A stretch of 64,000 bases of DNA. It comes from Mucilaginibacter saanensis (lineage in GTDB: Bacteria; Bacteroidota; Bacteroidia; Sphingobacteriales; Sphingobacteriaceae). The notes beneath the pieces were generated by a model. That model did no database searches and was not told where the DNA came from. It was given only the letters and a program-made list of their open reading frames with translations. The stretch covers positions 276,359-340,358 of the forward strand of contig NZ_JACHBZ010000004.1 in NCBI RefSeq assembly GCF_014200575.1, written 5' to 3'. Below, piece after piece: positions 52,970-61,630 of this stretch (its first letter is position 1; every line of letters starts with the position of its first letter). The position numbers and the translations under genes are program-made.

Positions 52970-55900
52970 TTAAAGCACTGGCTCAGGTTCGTATTCCGTT
53001 AATTTATGCCCTTCAATTACGACTTCTTTTTTCCCTGAAATTCTTTCATGAAGCGCCTGGAAGACAACGAATAACACCGGAATGATGAATAATCCAAGGA
53101 TCACTCCTCCGAGCATTCCGCCAGCCGCACCGATGCTGATCGAATGATTGCCCATAGCTGAAGGACCCGTTGCGCGCATCATCGGGGTGATACCGGCTAC
53201 GAAAGCAACAGAGGTCATGATGATCGGACGTATTCGAAGTTTAGCGGCTTCCAGCGCTGATTCTACCAGGGTGTGGCCGGCATGCCTGCGTTGTACAGCG
53301 AACTCGACGATCAAAATCGCATTCTTCGCCAGCAAGCCGATCAACATGATTAGTGCCACCTGGATATAAATGTTGTTTTCTATGCCAGCCAAGCCGATAG
53401 CAATGAATACCCCAATAATTCCGGTTGGCACAGAAAAGACGACAGCCAATGGGAGTATGTAGCTATTGTATTGTGCGCATAATAAAAAGTAAACAAACAA
53501 CAGCGACAACACGAAGATAATCACTGATTGGCCTCCTGAAGAAATCTCCTCCCTGGTCATGCCGGAGAATTCGAATGAGTAGCCTGCCGGTAATACTTCG
53601 GCAGCAACTTCACGAACCGCCTGTATCGCGTTACCTGTACTGTAACCAGGTTTTGGCACCGCATTTACCCCAATAGAATTAAATAGATTATAGCGGGTGA
53701 TCACTTCGGGACCGAACACCCTTTTTAAAGCAACAATCGTTTTTACAGGAACCATATTGCCGGTCTTGTTTTTAACATATACCTCATTCAGTGATGCAGG
53801 GTCGGCACGCTCTTCTTTTTCTGCCTGAACCATAACACGGTAATATTTGCCGAAGCGATTAAAATCTGATACCTGGGCACTTCCAAAATAGGATTGCATC
53901 GTGCTTAGCACATCCTTTTCATCAACTCCCAATTGCTCGATCTTTTCATGGTCAAGCACCATTTCATACTGAGGATAATCCGCTCGGAATGTGGTAAAAG
54001 CAACCGCAATTTCTTTACGTTTCATTAACTCGGCAATAAACCGGTTCGCAAGGCCACCAAATTTGTCCAGTTTGCCACCTGCTTTATCTTCCAGAACCAG
54101 GTCAAGGGCATCTACATTGCTAAATCCTGGAACTGTTGGAAAGGAGAATACGAAACATTGGGCACCTTTTATAGTGTTAAGCCTTTTTTGTAATTCAGTT
54201 ATATTTTCAGTGACGCTGTTCATTTCCCCCCGTTCACCATCTTTTTTCATCCTGAAGAATGCCACCCCAGAAGACGGACTGGTAGAACTGGTCAGAACAT
54301 TGAAACCTGCAACTTCGTTGAATGCAAACTTTGCTTTCATGTCCCGTATTTTATTTGCGGCTTCATCCAAAACGGCTTGTGTTCTATTCATCGACGAACC
54401 GGGAGGTAGATTAACCGATATGGCTATAAAACCCAGATCTTCTGATGGAATAAAGCCAGTCGGTGTCCTTCGGATCAACCAGGCAGTTACCAGCACAACA
54501 AGCGCCAGTCCGCCCAAACTCACCCACTTGAACCTGATCATTTTCTTCACAGCTACAACATATTTCCCGGTGACATTTTCAAACCCCTTGTTGAATGCAA
54601 AAAAGAATCGCTGTTTGAAATTTCTCGGCTTCTCTTTATGGTCGTGATTGACGTCTTTCAATAACAAAGCACACAAGGCCGGACTAAGTGTTAAGGCGTT
54701 TAGCGCAGATATTGCGATAGCAATTGCTAAGGTAAAAGCAAACTGCCTGTAAAACACACCGGCAGATCCTTTCATAAAGCCGACAGGAAGAAATACAGCA
54801 GCCATTACTAACGTTATAGAAATGATCGCTCCAGTGATCTCATGCATAGCGGACATAGTCGCTTTCTTTGGCGTAATATTTCGGTGCTCTAATTTGGAGT
54901 GTACCGCTTCAACAACCACGATCGCATCATCCACCACAATACCAATGGCCAGCACGAGTGCAAACAGGGTAAGTAAGTTTATAGAGAACCCGAAGACGGA
55001 CATAAAAAAGAAGGTACCGATGACCGCAACCGGAACTGCGATCGCAGGAATGAGCGTTGATCTGAAATCCTGTAAGAAAATATAAACCACAATGAACACC
55101 AGGATAAATGCCTCTAACAAAGTATGCTCCACCTGCTCAATAGATTGATCCAGCATATCTTTGGTATTATATAGGATCTGCTGTTTGATCCCGGGTGGAA
55201 AATCTTTTTCCGCTTTTTTTAGAAATTCCCCAACCTTTGTTTGTATGTCCCTGGAATTCGTGCCCGGCAATTGGATCACCTGGAAAAGCACACTTTGCTT
55301 ATCGTTAACTGTATTGAGCGAGTTATAGGTGTAACTGCCTAATTCAACTTTGGCTACATCTTTTAATTTGAGCATACTTCCGTCAGTGTTCGCCCTAATG
55401 ATCATATTTCCATAATCCTCCGGTTTGGTATATTTACCTGAATACTTAAGAACGTACTCAAAAGATCGGTTGCTGGACTCTCCAAATCTTCCTGGTGCCG
55501 CTTCCTGATTTTTACTGCGCACCGCAGCCATTACCTCGGTCGGTGTGATGTTGTAGGCAGCCATTTGTGCCGGATTCAACCATATACGCATAGAATAGTC
55601 CCTGCTCGCCCCGTAAAAAATTACCTGCCCAACGCCTTGGATACGCTTAAGCTCAGGGATGATATTGATCTGGGCATAGTTGGTGAGGTAAGTGGCATCA
55701 TAAAGCTTAGGCTTATCACTCATCAGGTTGATTGCCATGATCAGTGAGTTTTGCACTTTCTGCGTAGTAATACCTGCCTGAACAACTTCAGGTGGTAACA
55801 AACCGGTTGCTGATGAAACGCGGTTCTGAACGTTCACGGCTGCCTGATCGGGATCGGTACCTAATTTGAAATATACAGAAATGGTCAGCGTTCCATCATT

Positions 55901-56149
55901 ACTGGAAGTTGAACTCATATAAGTCATGTTTTCAACGCCATTTATGGCTTCCTCCAATGGTGGAGCTACTGCCCGAACCATCGTTTCAGCATTGGCGCCG
56001 GGATAATTGGCCGATACCTGCACTACTGGAGGCGCTATATCGGGGAACTGTTGAATAGGCAGGTCCATAAGACCTACCGCACCGAGTATGACCAGCATAA
56101 TGGATATTACAGTGGCGATTACCGGTTTATCGATAAATACTTTTAGCAT
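52970..56149 (-). CDS. RND (HAE1 family) efflux transporter, inner membrane
   Basis: A protein of 1059 residues, the size of AcrB-type pumps, with 12 membrane helices in two halves. It opens MLKVFIDKPVIATVISIML, followed by LPIQQFPDIAPPVVQVSANYPGA; the proton-relay Asp pair is in VLAIGIVVDDAIVVVEAV near residue 405, and the second-half helix region ends near TSVAFVAGITPMMRATGPSAMGNHS. It is a proton-driven exporter of hydrophobic or amphiphilic compounds. In Proteobacteria the closest relatives are multidrug pumps; here the operon context points to heme-type or other substrates, which is inference. Confidence 0.95.
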   Translation of the reverse strand: MLKVFIDKPVIATVISIMLVILGAVGLMDLPIQQFPDIAPPVVQVSANYPGANAETMVRAVAPPLEEAINGVENMTYMSSTSSNDGTLTISVYFKLGTDPDQAAVNVQNRVSSATGLLPPEVVQAGITTQKVQNSLIMAINLMSDKPKLYDATYLTNYAQINIIPELKRIQGVGQVIFYGASRDYSMRIWLNPAQMAAYNITPTEVMAAVRSKNQEAAPGRFGESSNRSFEYVLKYSGKYTKPEDYGNMIIRANTDGSMLKLKDVAKVELGSYTYNSLNTVNDKQSVLFQVIQLPGTNSRDIQTKVGEFLKKAEKDFPPGIKQQILYNTKDMLDQSIEQVEHTLLEAFILVFIVVYIFLQDFRSTLIPAIAVPVAVIGTFFFMSVFGFSINLLTLFALVLAIGIVVDDAIVVVEAVHSKLEHRNITPKKATMSAMHEITGAIISITLVMAAVFLPVGFMKGSAGVFYRQFAFTLAIAIAISALNALTLSPALCALLLKDVNHDHKEKPRNFKQRFFFAFNKGFENVTGKYVVAVKKMIRFKWVSLGGLALVVLVTAWLIRRTPTGFIPSEDLGFIAISVNLPPGSSMNRTQAVLDEAANKIRDMKAKFAFNEVAGFNVLTSSTSPSSGVAFFRMKKDGERGEMNSVTENITELQKRLNTIKGAQCFVFSFPTVPGFSNVDALDLVLEDKAGGKLDKFGGLANRFIAELMKRKEIAVAFTTFRADYPQYEMVLDHEKIEQLGVDEKDVLSTMQSYFGSAQVSDFNRFGKYYRVMVQAEKEERADPASLNEVYVKNKTGNMVPVKTIVALKRVFGPEVITRYNLFNSIGVNAVPKPGYSTGNAIQAVREVAAEVLPAGYSFEFSGMTREEISSGGQSVIIFVLSLLFVYFLLCAQYNSYILPLAVVFSVPTGIIGVFIAIGLAGIENNIYIQVALIMLIGLLAKNAILIVEFAVQRRHAGHTLVESALEAAKLRIRPIIMTSVAFVAGITPMMRATGPSAMGNHSISIGAAGGMLGGVILGLFIIPVLFVVFQALHERISGKKEVVIEGHKLTEYEPEPVL

Positions 56150-56165
56150 GATTTTAAGATTATGA

Positions 56166-57302
56166 TTAATTGCTGGCTAATTTTTCCTGTGTCTGCTCCG
56201 GTTTCACCACAATACCATCTTTAAGCGATTCCAGGCCTTTCAGTACCAATCGGTCACCACTCTTGAGCCCCCCGGAGATGTAGTAGTCTTTTTCGGTCGA
56301 ACCTGTTATGGTCAGTGCAACCTGGTGGACTATACTATTCTGGTCAACAATGAATGCAAACGTCTTATCTTGCATTTCGAAGGTTGCGGATTGAGGGATA
56401 CCGATCACCCCGGATTGTTTAAGACCCAGCTTAATCCTGCCGGAATTACCTGAACGGAGTAAGCCTTCCTTGTTGGCAAACGTCGCCCGAAGTGTAATTG
56501 CACCTGTATTTTTGTCAAAAGCCGCATCAACCATGTCTAGCGTACCAGATGGTGCATACTGGTTTCTTCCCGCAAGAAGCATAGTCACCTTAGGTGCATT
56601 TCTCAACTTCTCGTTTATGGATGTGCCTGTTAAACCATCTTTAAAAGTGACGAAATCAGCTTCACCAATTGAAAAATAAGCATGTACCTCTCGGTTATCC
56701 GATAGATATGTCATTGGTTGCGCATCTGTTGGTGAAAGGAGGCTACCTGTTTTCTTGGCAATCCGTCCTATAAATCCACTGACCGGTGCTGTAATCGTAG
56801 CAAAGCTTAACGTGATCTTTGCATTTCCAGCTCTTGCTTTAGCCTGCGTTTCCTTAGCTACTGCGGCATCGTAAACGGCTTGCGCAGTTTTTAACTGGTA
56901 AGCCGATACAACCTTATTTAGAACCAGCGGCGTTAATTTTTCAACTTCAATTTTGGCACTGGCAACATTCGCCTTCGCAGCTAATAAGTCGCCCTCGGCA
57001 TCATTGTAGGCTTCACGATAGGGCCTTGTGTCTATCTGAAATAGTTGAGTACCCTTTTCTACATACGCGCCCTCATTTATAAAGATCTTCTCCAGGATTC
57101 CTGAAACCTGGGTTCTGATCTCAACATCGGTCAGTCCCTCTATTTTGGCTGGATATTCCGTGTAAACAATCTCATCGTGAGCGCTAACTGTTGAAACAGG
57201 GACGGCTGGTACCGCGGCGGGTGGTGTTTGAGGGCCACCTGATGAGCAGCCCGAAAAAATGATCGCCTGTGCCAGCAATCCATATATCAGATTATTTTTC
57301 AT
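56166..57302 (-). CDS. RND efflux periplasmic adaptor (membrane fusion protein), lipoprotein
   Basis: A protein of 378 residues with a lipoprotein signal (AQAIIFSGCSSGG). The lipoyl/hairpin motif is TQVSGILEKIFINEGAYVEKGTQLFQIDTRPY near residue 65, and the beta-barrel domain includes ITAPVSGFIGRIAKKTGSLLSP near residue 170. It connects the inner-membrane pump to the outer-membrane factor. It starts the pump gene series, 47 bases after the DUF420 gene, and the pump gene follows 16 bases later. Confidence 0.94.
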   Translation of the reverse strand: MKNNLIYGLLAQAIIFSGCSSGGPQTPPAAVPAVPVSTVSAHDEIVYTEYPAKIEGLTDVEIRTQVSGILEKIFINEGAYVEKGTQLFQIDTRPYREAYNDAEGDLLAAKANVASAKIEVEKLTPLVLNKVVSAYQLKTAQAVYDAAVAKETQAKARAGNAKITLSFATITAPVSGFIGRIAKKTGSLLSPTDAQPMTYLSDNREVHAYFSIGEADFVTFKDGLTGTSINEKLRNAPKVTMLLAGRNQYAPSGTLDMVDAAFDKNTGAITLRATFANKEGLLRSGNSGRIKLGLKQSGVIGIPQSATFEMQDKTFAFIVDQNSIVHQVALTITGSTEKDYYISGGLKSGDRLVLKGLESLKDGIVVKPEQTQEKLASN

Positions 57303-57349
57303 AAAAAATTTAAATATTAAGTGTTAAAAAAATGTAGCGTGTTATATAG

Positions 57350-57877
57350 CTAATGAGGATAATATGGCGAGATCATCAAGTAAACGATGACTCCTGTCAG
57401 GCTGACGTATAACCAGATGGGCATCGTCCAGGCGGCTATTTTGCGATGTTTGCCTAGATTCCCGGTAAGTCCATAGCTCATGGTAACCAGTGCGAGGGGA
57501 ACGATCAATGCTGCCAGGAATATATGGGTGATCAGGATCAAAAAGTAAATGGTTTTGATCATTCCGGTACCCCCGAAACTTGTTGATGGCGTAGAAAAAT
57601 GATAAAGTAAATAAGAGAACAAAAACAGCGACGTAAATGAAAATGCCAGGAATATGAAACTACGGTGTGCGTTTATTTTTTTTCGCTTAATACTGATCAA
57701 AGCTGCAAGCAATGAGATAAAGGTCGACCCGTTAAATATTGCATTAAGTAATGGGAGCCTGGAAAAATCATATCCTTTAAGTGAATCTATTTTGGGTATG
57801 AAATATGCTGTAGCGATAAGTCCATTGATCGCTATCGTCAGCATCCAGATCAATGGGGCATAATTTTTCTGTTTCAT
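57350..57877 (-). CDS. DUF420 membrane protein (CtaM-like, cytochrome oxidase assembly)
   Basis: A protein of 175 residues with four to five membrane helices and conserved His residues (NAHRSFIFLAF, LITHIFLAALIVP, GKHRKIAAW). DUF420 proteins (CtaM) are linked to heme-copper oxidase maturation and may bind heme. It is the first gene after the two palindromic operators at 57995 and 58053 and starts the RND/CcsA operon. Its presence at the head of the operon supports a heme or cytochrome connection. The intergenic gap to the RND adaptor gene is 47 bases. Confidence 0.88.
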   Translation of the reverse strand: MKQKNYAPLIWMLTIAINGLIATAYFIPKIDSLKGYDFSRLPLLNAIFNGSTFISLLAALISIKRKKINAHRSFIFLAFSFTSLFLFSYLLYHFSTPSTSFGGTGMIKTIYFLILITHIFLAALIVPLALVTMSYGLTGNLGKHRKIAAWTMPIWLYVSLTGVIVYLMISPYYPH

Positions 57878-57994
57878 TAATTTAAATAGATCGTGGTGAT
57901 TGTCGACTTAATCAAGGTGTCAGGTTGAAGTGATAACCAGTTAAAGTAATTGTCAAAAGATAGCATAGTTAAATGGTCGCTGAATACGAAATAG

Positions 57995-58010
57995 CATACT
58001 ACATAGTATG
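57995..58010. promoter_or_regulatory. TetR-type operator, site A (perfect)
   Basis: CATACTA-CA-TAGTATG, a perfect 7-bp inverted repeat, about 120 bases upstream of the DUF420 ATG. It is shared with sites at 58053, 58677 and 63350 and is the probable binding site of the TetR protein at 58086. Confidence 0.75.
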
Positions 58011-58052
58011 TTTTAGGGCAGGGTATTTGTATGGTCATTAATCATTTCATAG

Positions 58053-58068
58053 CATACTATCTAGTATG
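58053..58068. promoter_or_regulatory. TetR-type operator, site B (perfect)
   Basis: CATACTA-TC-TAGTATG, again a perfect 7-bp inverted repeat, 58 bases from site A and 17 bases past the tetR stop. Two sites in front of the DUF420/RND operon suggest tight control. Confidence 0.75.
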
Positions 58069-58085
58069 TCTTAAGTAAAAAAAAT

Positions 58086-58673
58086 TTATTGTAGCGATTG
58101 TAAGTACCTGTTATATTCCTTCAAAAATGTCGCATAATAACTTTTTCCCAGAACCTTGCCCATGTTCCTTACGCCGTGATAAAGAGTGATGACATGTAAG
58201 GCTATAGTTTCTGGTTCATGATCGGTACTCAACTGTCCGGCTTCCTGCGCACGGATGATCTCCTCTTCTATGGCCTTACGCCACTCCGCCATGTTCTTTT
58301 TCAGCGCCTTTTTGAAACGTTCATTTATTGGTGCCATTTCATGGATAAGGTTGACAGCAGGACAGCCATATTCACAGGTAAGGGTGGGGTTTGCTATCAG
58401 CAGATCTTTGATCATTTTATAAAGGTTTGTTCTAAAATTCTTCGATGCTCCGAGCGACTTCACGATCGTTGGCCAAATCTCCTTTTTTATAACATCATCT
58501 ATGAGTGAAATCCCCATCTCTTCCTTGCTTTTGAAATGATGGTAAAAAGCACCTTTAGTCACAGATGTGGTTTCCAGAATGTGATCAATGCTGGTGGCTT
58601 GATATCCGTTCTTGTAGATCAGATCGAAGGCTTTCTTCAATATTTCCGTTCTTGTTGCGTCCGCTTTTGACAT
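58086..58673 (-). CDS. TetR/AcrR-family transcriptional regulator
   Basis: A protein of about 195 residues. The N-terminal helix-turn-helix is clear: ATSIDHILETTSVTKGAFYHHFKSKEEMG near residue 25. The remaining helical domain binds an unknown ligand. ATG codons exist at 58679 and 58673; the second, MSKADATRTEIL, is chosen, although the first is also usable. The operator site C overlaps the upstream ATG, which suggests autorepression. It is divergent from the GlxA/SCO genes and precedes the DUF420/RND operon in the same direction, with the two perfect operators between them. I infer that it represses the pump, its own gene, and the genes with sites D and E. Confidence 0.92.
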   Translation of the reverse strand: MSKADATRTEILKKAFDLIYKNGYQATSIDHILETTSVTKGAFYHHFKSKEEMGISLIDDVIKKEIWPTIVKSLGASKNFRTNLYKMIKDLLIANPTLTCEYGCPAVNLIHEMAPINERFKKALKKNMAEWRKAIEEEIIRAQEAGQLSTDHEPETIALHVITLYHGVRNMGKVLGKSYYATFLKEYNRYLQSLQ

Positions 58674-58676
58674 TAT

Positions 58677-58692
58677 CATACTGATTAGTATG
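58677..58692. promoter_or_regulatory. TetR-type operator, site C (at the tetR start)
   Basis: CATACTGATTAGTATG matches the 14 fixed bases of CATACTANNTAGTATG with one change. It overlaps the first possible ATG of tetR, the place expected for autorepression. The rest of the 273-base region before the GlxA gene shows nothing more. Confidence 0.65.
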
Positions 58693-58952
58693 GTGCAAAG
58701 TTATTCATGTTTTGCTATTTTTCACTACCTCGTCCTATCTTTGACGGTATGCAATCAGTGCTAAATAATGGGAAATGGGAGTATCATAGCCTATGATTCT
58801 CAATCAATTTTTACATTTAACTAATTGTTTTATTGGTAGTTACATTAATGACGAAATACAGCGCTATGAACATTATGCCATTCATTAAAATTGGCCTAAA
58901 GTGTGCTATATATGTCCTTTGAGACAACTTCAACATCTTGTAATTTTGTATT

Positions 58953-60026
58953 ATGAAAAATGAGGTTAATGAAAATTCTCAGGTCCTTCAGAAAAAAAAT
59001 GTCGTAATTGTCGCGATGTCCGGTCGAATGATGATGGATTTTGTCGGACCTTCTGATGTATTTACAACAACTAATATATACCTGGTCCGCTCTGGTCTTG
59101 CAGGTGGTTACGAGGTACAAATTGCAGCGCCAACTGCCAATAAACTGGTCGCCACCGGCGCCGGTGCGGATATAGCGTGCCATATATCTGCCATAGACAT
59201 CCGATCACCAATTGATACGCTGATCATTTCCAACTATGAATCCGAAGATTCCTTATCTGAACTATACGAACCTTTTTATAAATGGCTTTCAAAAAGGACA
59301 GATAAAAATACAAGAAGGATCGCGTCGGTCTGCGCAGGCACTTTTGTACTGGCAAAAGCAGGTCTGATCAACAACCGTAAAGTGACAACTCATTGGACAA
59401 TGAATGAACAACTTCAGCAAAGTTATCCTCAACTAGTTGTCGATACGAATCCTTTTTACACGAAGGACGGACATATATATACCTCGGGCGGTGTATCCTC
59501 CGGAATCGATCTGGCATTGGCGATGGTAGAAGAAGATCACGGAAAAGATGTCGCTATCCAGGTAGCGCGTGAGCTTGTTGTTTATTTATATCGGCCGGGA
59601 TATCAAAGTCAGTTCGGAAGCCTTCTTCCTTCAGTTGAAAGATCTGGTCTGAGTCAAAAGCTCCGCAAATGGGTAATTGAAAATTTGACCGAGACACTGG
59701 ATGTCAAACGCATTGCCGATCACCTGAACATGAGCCCGCGCAATTTTACCAGGGTATTCCATAAACAAACAGGTACGCCACCGGCAAAATTTGTAGAGAA
59801 AGTAAGAGTGGAACAAGCCAGAAAGTTACTGGAAGATACAGACGATACGCTCGAAAACATTGCAGATATCTGTGGGTTTGGAGCCCTCAGCTCAATGCGG
59901 CGTACTTTTCTGAGGTTATTAAATACAACACCTTCGGATTATCGCCGCGCATTCCGCACGACTTTAAAGGATTTTGGTCTTGGAGAGCATTTTCCTATTA
60001 ATATGAATTATAGCGAATCAGACTGA
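58953..60026 (+). CDS. GlxA-family regulator (DJ-1/PfpI domain plus AraC HTH)
   Basis: A protein of 357 residues. Residues about 15-200 form a DJ-1/PfpI domain (VVIVAMSGRMMMDFVGPSDVFTTTNIYL, RIASVCAGTFVLAKAGLINNRKVTTHW with the nucleophile-like Cys). Residues about 240-340 hold the AraC DNA-binding domain: DVKRIADHLNMSPRNFTRVFHKQTG, and TLENIADICGFGALSSMRRTF, ending TTPSDYRRAF. GlxA-type regulators respond to small amino compounds in other bacteria; the signal here is unknown. It is divergent from tetR and followed by the small membrane protein, lipoprotein, SCO and cytochrome genes. Confidence 0.92.
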   Translation: MKNEVNENSQVLQKKNVVIVAMSGRMMMDFVGPSDVFTTTNIYLVRSGLAGGYEVQIAAPTANKLVATGAGADIACHISAIDIRSPIDTLIISNYESEDSLSELYEPFYKWLSKRTDKNTRRIASVCAGTFVLAKAGLINNRKVTTHWTMNEQLQQSYPQLVVDTNPFYTKDGHIYTSGGVSSGIDLALAMVEEDHGKDVAIQVARELVVYLYRPGYQSQFGSLLPSVERSGLSQKLRKWVIENLTETLDVKRIADHLNMSPRNFTRVFHKQTGTPPAKFVEKVRVEQARKLLEDTDDTLENIADICGFGALSSMRRTFLRLLNTTPSDYRRAFRTTLKDFGLGEHFPINMNYSESD

Positions 60027-60051
60027 CGTTCATATATAGCACAATACATTG

Positions 60052-60384
60052 ATGGAAGAGATTTTTGGATCACCACTCACACGTTTAAAGATTAGCGCCT
60101 ATGCTGTAGGAATCTCGTTATTACTTTTAGTAGGCGTTGCTCTTCCGCTTAAATTATTATTGGAACAGCCAAGTATGTTATGGTTCATCTCACCGTTCCA
60201 TCTCGCACTGACTTGTTGGTTTTTCGTAAACACCTTTAAGGTTGCTGAAGAACTCCAATGGAGATTTAGCGAAACGACCGTTAAATTATTGGTCAGTTGC
60301 TTAATTCCCTTTGGGACCTTTTTCGTTGCCAGGCTGATGCTCAATAAAAGCAGATTAAGTCCGAAGATAAACATCGATAAATAG
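60052..60384 (+). CDS. Small membrane protein of unknown function
   Basis: A protein of 110 residues with three predicted membrane segments (AYAVGISLLLLVGVALPLKLLL, SMLWFISPFHLALTCWFFVNTF, and LLVSCLIPFGTFFVARLML). It resembles DUF3817-like proteins of heme-linked clusters only faintly. The ATG at 60052 is used; one TTG codon before it could be an alternative start. It lies 25 bases after the GlxA gene and 51 before the lipoprotein gene. Confidence 0.7.
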   Translation: MEEIFGSPLTRLKISAYAVGISLLLLVGVALPLKLLLEQPSMLWFISPFHLALTCWFFVNTFKVAEELQWRFSETTVKLLVSCLIPFGTFFVARLMLNKSRLSPKINIDK

Positions 60385-60435
60385 ATAAGTCTAATCCATA
60401 GCCAAAATCAAATGAAAATTAATAAAAATTATCCA

Positions 60436-60912
60436 ATGAAGAAGTTAAAAACATACTACATGGTATCTTTTGCTCTCGTTGCGTTGAGCTCCGCATGCAG
60501 CGGATCAAAGAACGAGCCGGATACTCAGCATTACATTCTTTCTAAACATGATAAGTTAATGCTGAAAGGCGAACAAGCAATGACGATTAAAATGCAGCTG
60601 GACACTTTGCAATTAAGTCACATTACTTTCGACGATCCCGGGTCGGACACAATTCGTTTAGCTGAAGAGAAGAACGTTGTCAGGTCTTCATTGATAAAGG
60701 CGGATGAGACCATGGAAGATTGGATGCATCAATATAAGGCGGATTATAAAGGAAACTCAACCGATGAGACCAAAGCCTATTTTGATACAGAAGCTGATAA
60801 GTTAAATAAGTTAGATGGATTGTACGACAAGGCTATCACCGAAGCCGATGCGCTGTTGCAAAAGCTCCATGTCCCTGCTGCAAACGCAGTTCATAATAAA
60901 GAAAACAACTAA
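60436..60912 (+). CDS. Lipoprotein of unknown function
   Basis: A protein of 158 residues with a lipoprotein signal (MVSFALVALSSACSGSKN) and a helical body (LMLKGEQAMTIKMQLDTLQ, then EDWMHQYKADYKGNSTDETKAYFDTEADKLNKLDGLYDKA). No recognised domain. An in-frame ATG at 60412 precedes the signal and is not preferred. A weaker copy of the TetR operator (60452-60467, two changes) lies in its first codons. It is followed 3 bases later by the SCO gene, so it should act with SCO in the envelope. Confidence 0.8.
   Translation: MKKLKTYYMVSFALVALSSACSGSKNEPDTQHYILSKHDKLMLKGEQAMTIKMQLDTLQLSHITFDDPGSDTIRLAEEKNVVRSSLIKADETMEDWMHQYKADYKGNSTDETKAYFDTEADKLNKLDGLYDKAITEADALLQKLHVPAANAVHNKENN
60452..60467. promoter_or_regulatory. 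Possible TetR operator, site E (weak, inside gene start)
   Basis: CATACTACATGGTATC differs from CATACTANNTAGTATG at two of 14 positions. It sits 16 bases after the ATG of the lipoprotein gene, so it may simply be coding sequence. Confidence 0.3.
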
Positions 60913-60915
60913 TTA

Positions 60916-61557
60916 ATGATGAATAAATTATACTTTTTGGTCGCCCTGGCGATCGCCTTTACAGCATGCAAAGAAAAACCACGGACGCTCCCAATTTTCG
61001 GTCCACACGAACCGGTGGAACGTATCGTTAACGGAACTAAAATTGTCGATACGGTATACCAGACCATTCCTGCGTTCAGATTTATTAATCAGGATAGCAC
61101 TGTTGTTTCGAACCACAACTTTGATGGTAAGATCTATGTGGCTGATTTCTTTTTTACCTCGTGCCCTTCCATTTGTCCGGTGATGCACCGCAACCTCATG
61201 AAAGTATATAAAAAGTATAAAGGGAACGACCAGGTAATGTTGCTGTCTCATACCATTGATTACAAATATGATGTTCCTCATGTCCTGAAAAAATACGCGG
61301 TGAAATTAGGCGTTGATGGTCCACAATGGCAATTCGTGCGTGGCACAAAAGACAGCGTTTACACGCTTGCTAAAAAGAATTACCTGGTATCAGTTGGCGA
61401 GGACGGCAAAGCCCCCGGCGGTTATGTACATCAGGGCTATCTCGTACTCGTAGACAAACAGAAACGTGTAAGAGGTGCGTACGATGGAACTGATTCGAAG
61501 CAGGTTGAGCAGCTATTGAACGACATGGACATTTTAATTGCAGAAGAGAAAAAGTAA
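60916..61557 (+). CDS. SCO1/SenC family protein (copper delivery to cytochrome oxidase)
   Basis: A protein of 213 residues, lipoprotein-type N-terminus (VALAIAFTACKEKP) and a thioredoxin fold. The metal-binding motif is FFFTSCPSICPVMHRNLM, CxxxC near residue 90, with later His residues in LLSHTIDYKYDVPHVLKKYA and GYVHQGY. Sco proteins deliver Cu to cytochrome c oxidase CuA or act as thiol reductases. The coding region follows the lipoprotein gene by 3 bases and precedes the cytochrome c peroxidase gene by 73 bases. Confidence 0.93.
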   Translation: MMNKLYFLVALAIAFTACKEKPRTLPIFGPHEPVERIVNGTKIVDTVYQTIPAFRFINQDSTVVSNHNFDGKIYVADFFFTSCPSICPVMHRNLMKVYKKYKGNDQVMLLSHTIDYKYDVPHVLKKYAVKLGVDGPQWQFVRGTKDSVYTLAKKNYLVSVGEDGKAPGGYVHQGYLVLVDKQKRVRGAYDGTDSKQVEQLLNDMDILIAEEKK

Positions 61558-61630
61558 GAAGATTGGCGATATTCTGGTTGCAGACAAGATCTGGAGCTGC
61601 CAGTAATCCTTAACTGCATCTAGGAATTTA

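Noticed and set aside
60452..60467. Firm operator call for site E
   Set aside because: Two mismatches and a position within coding sequence; kept only as a weak possibility.
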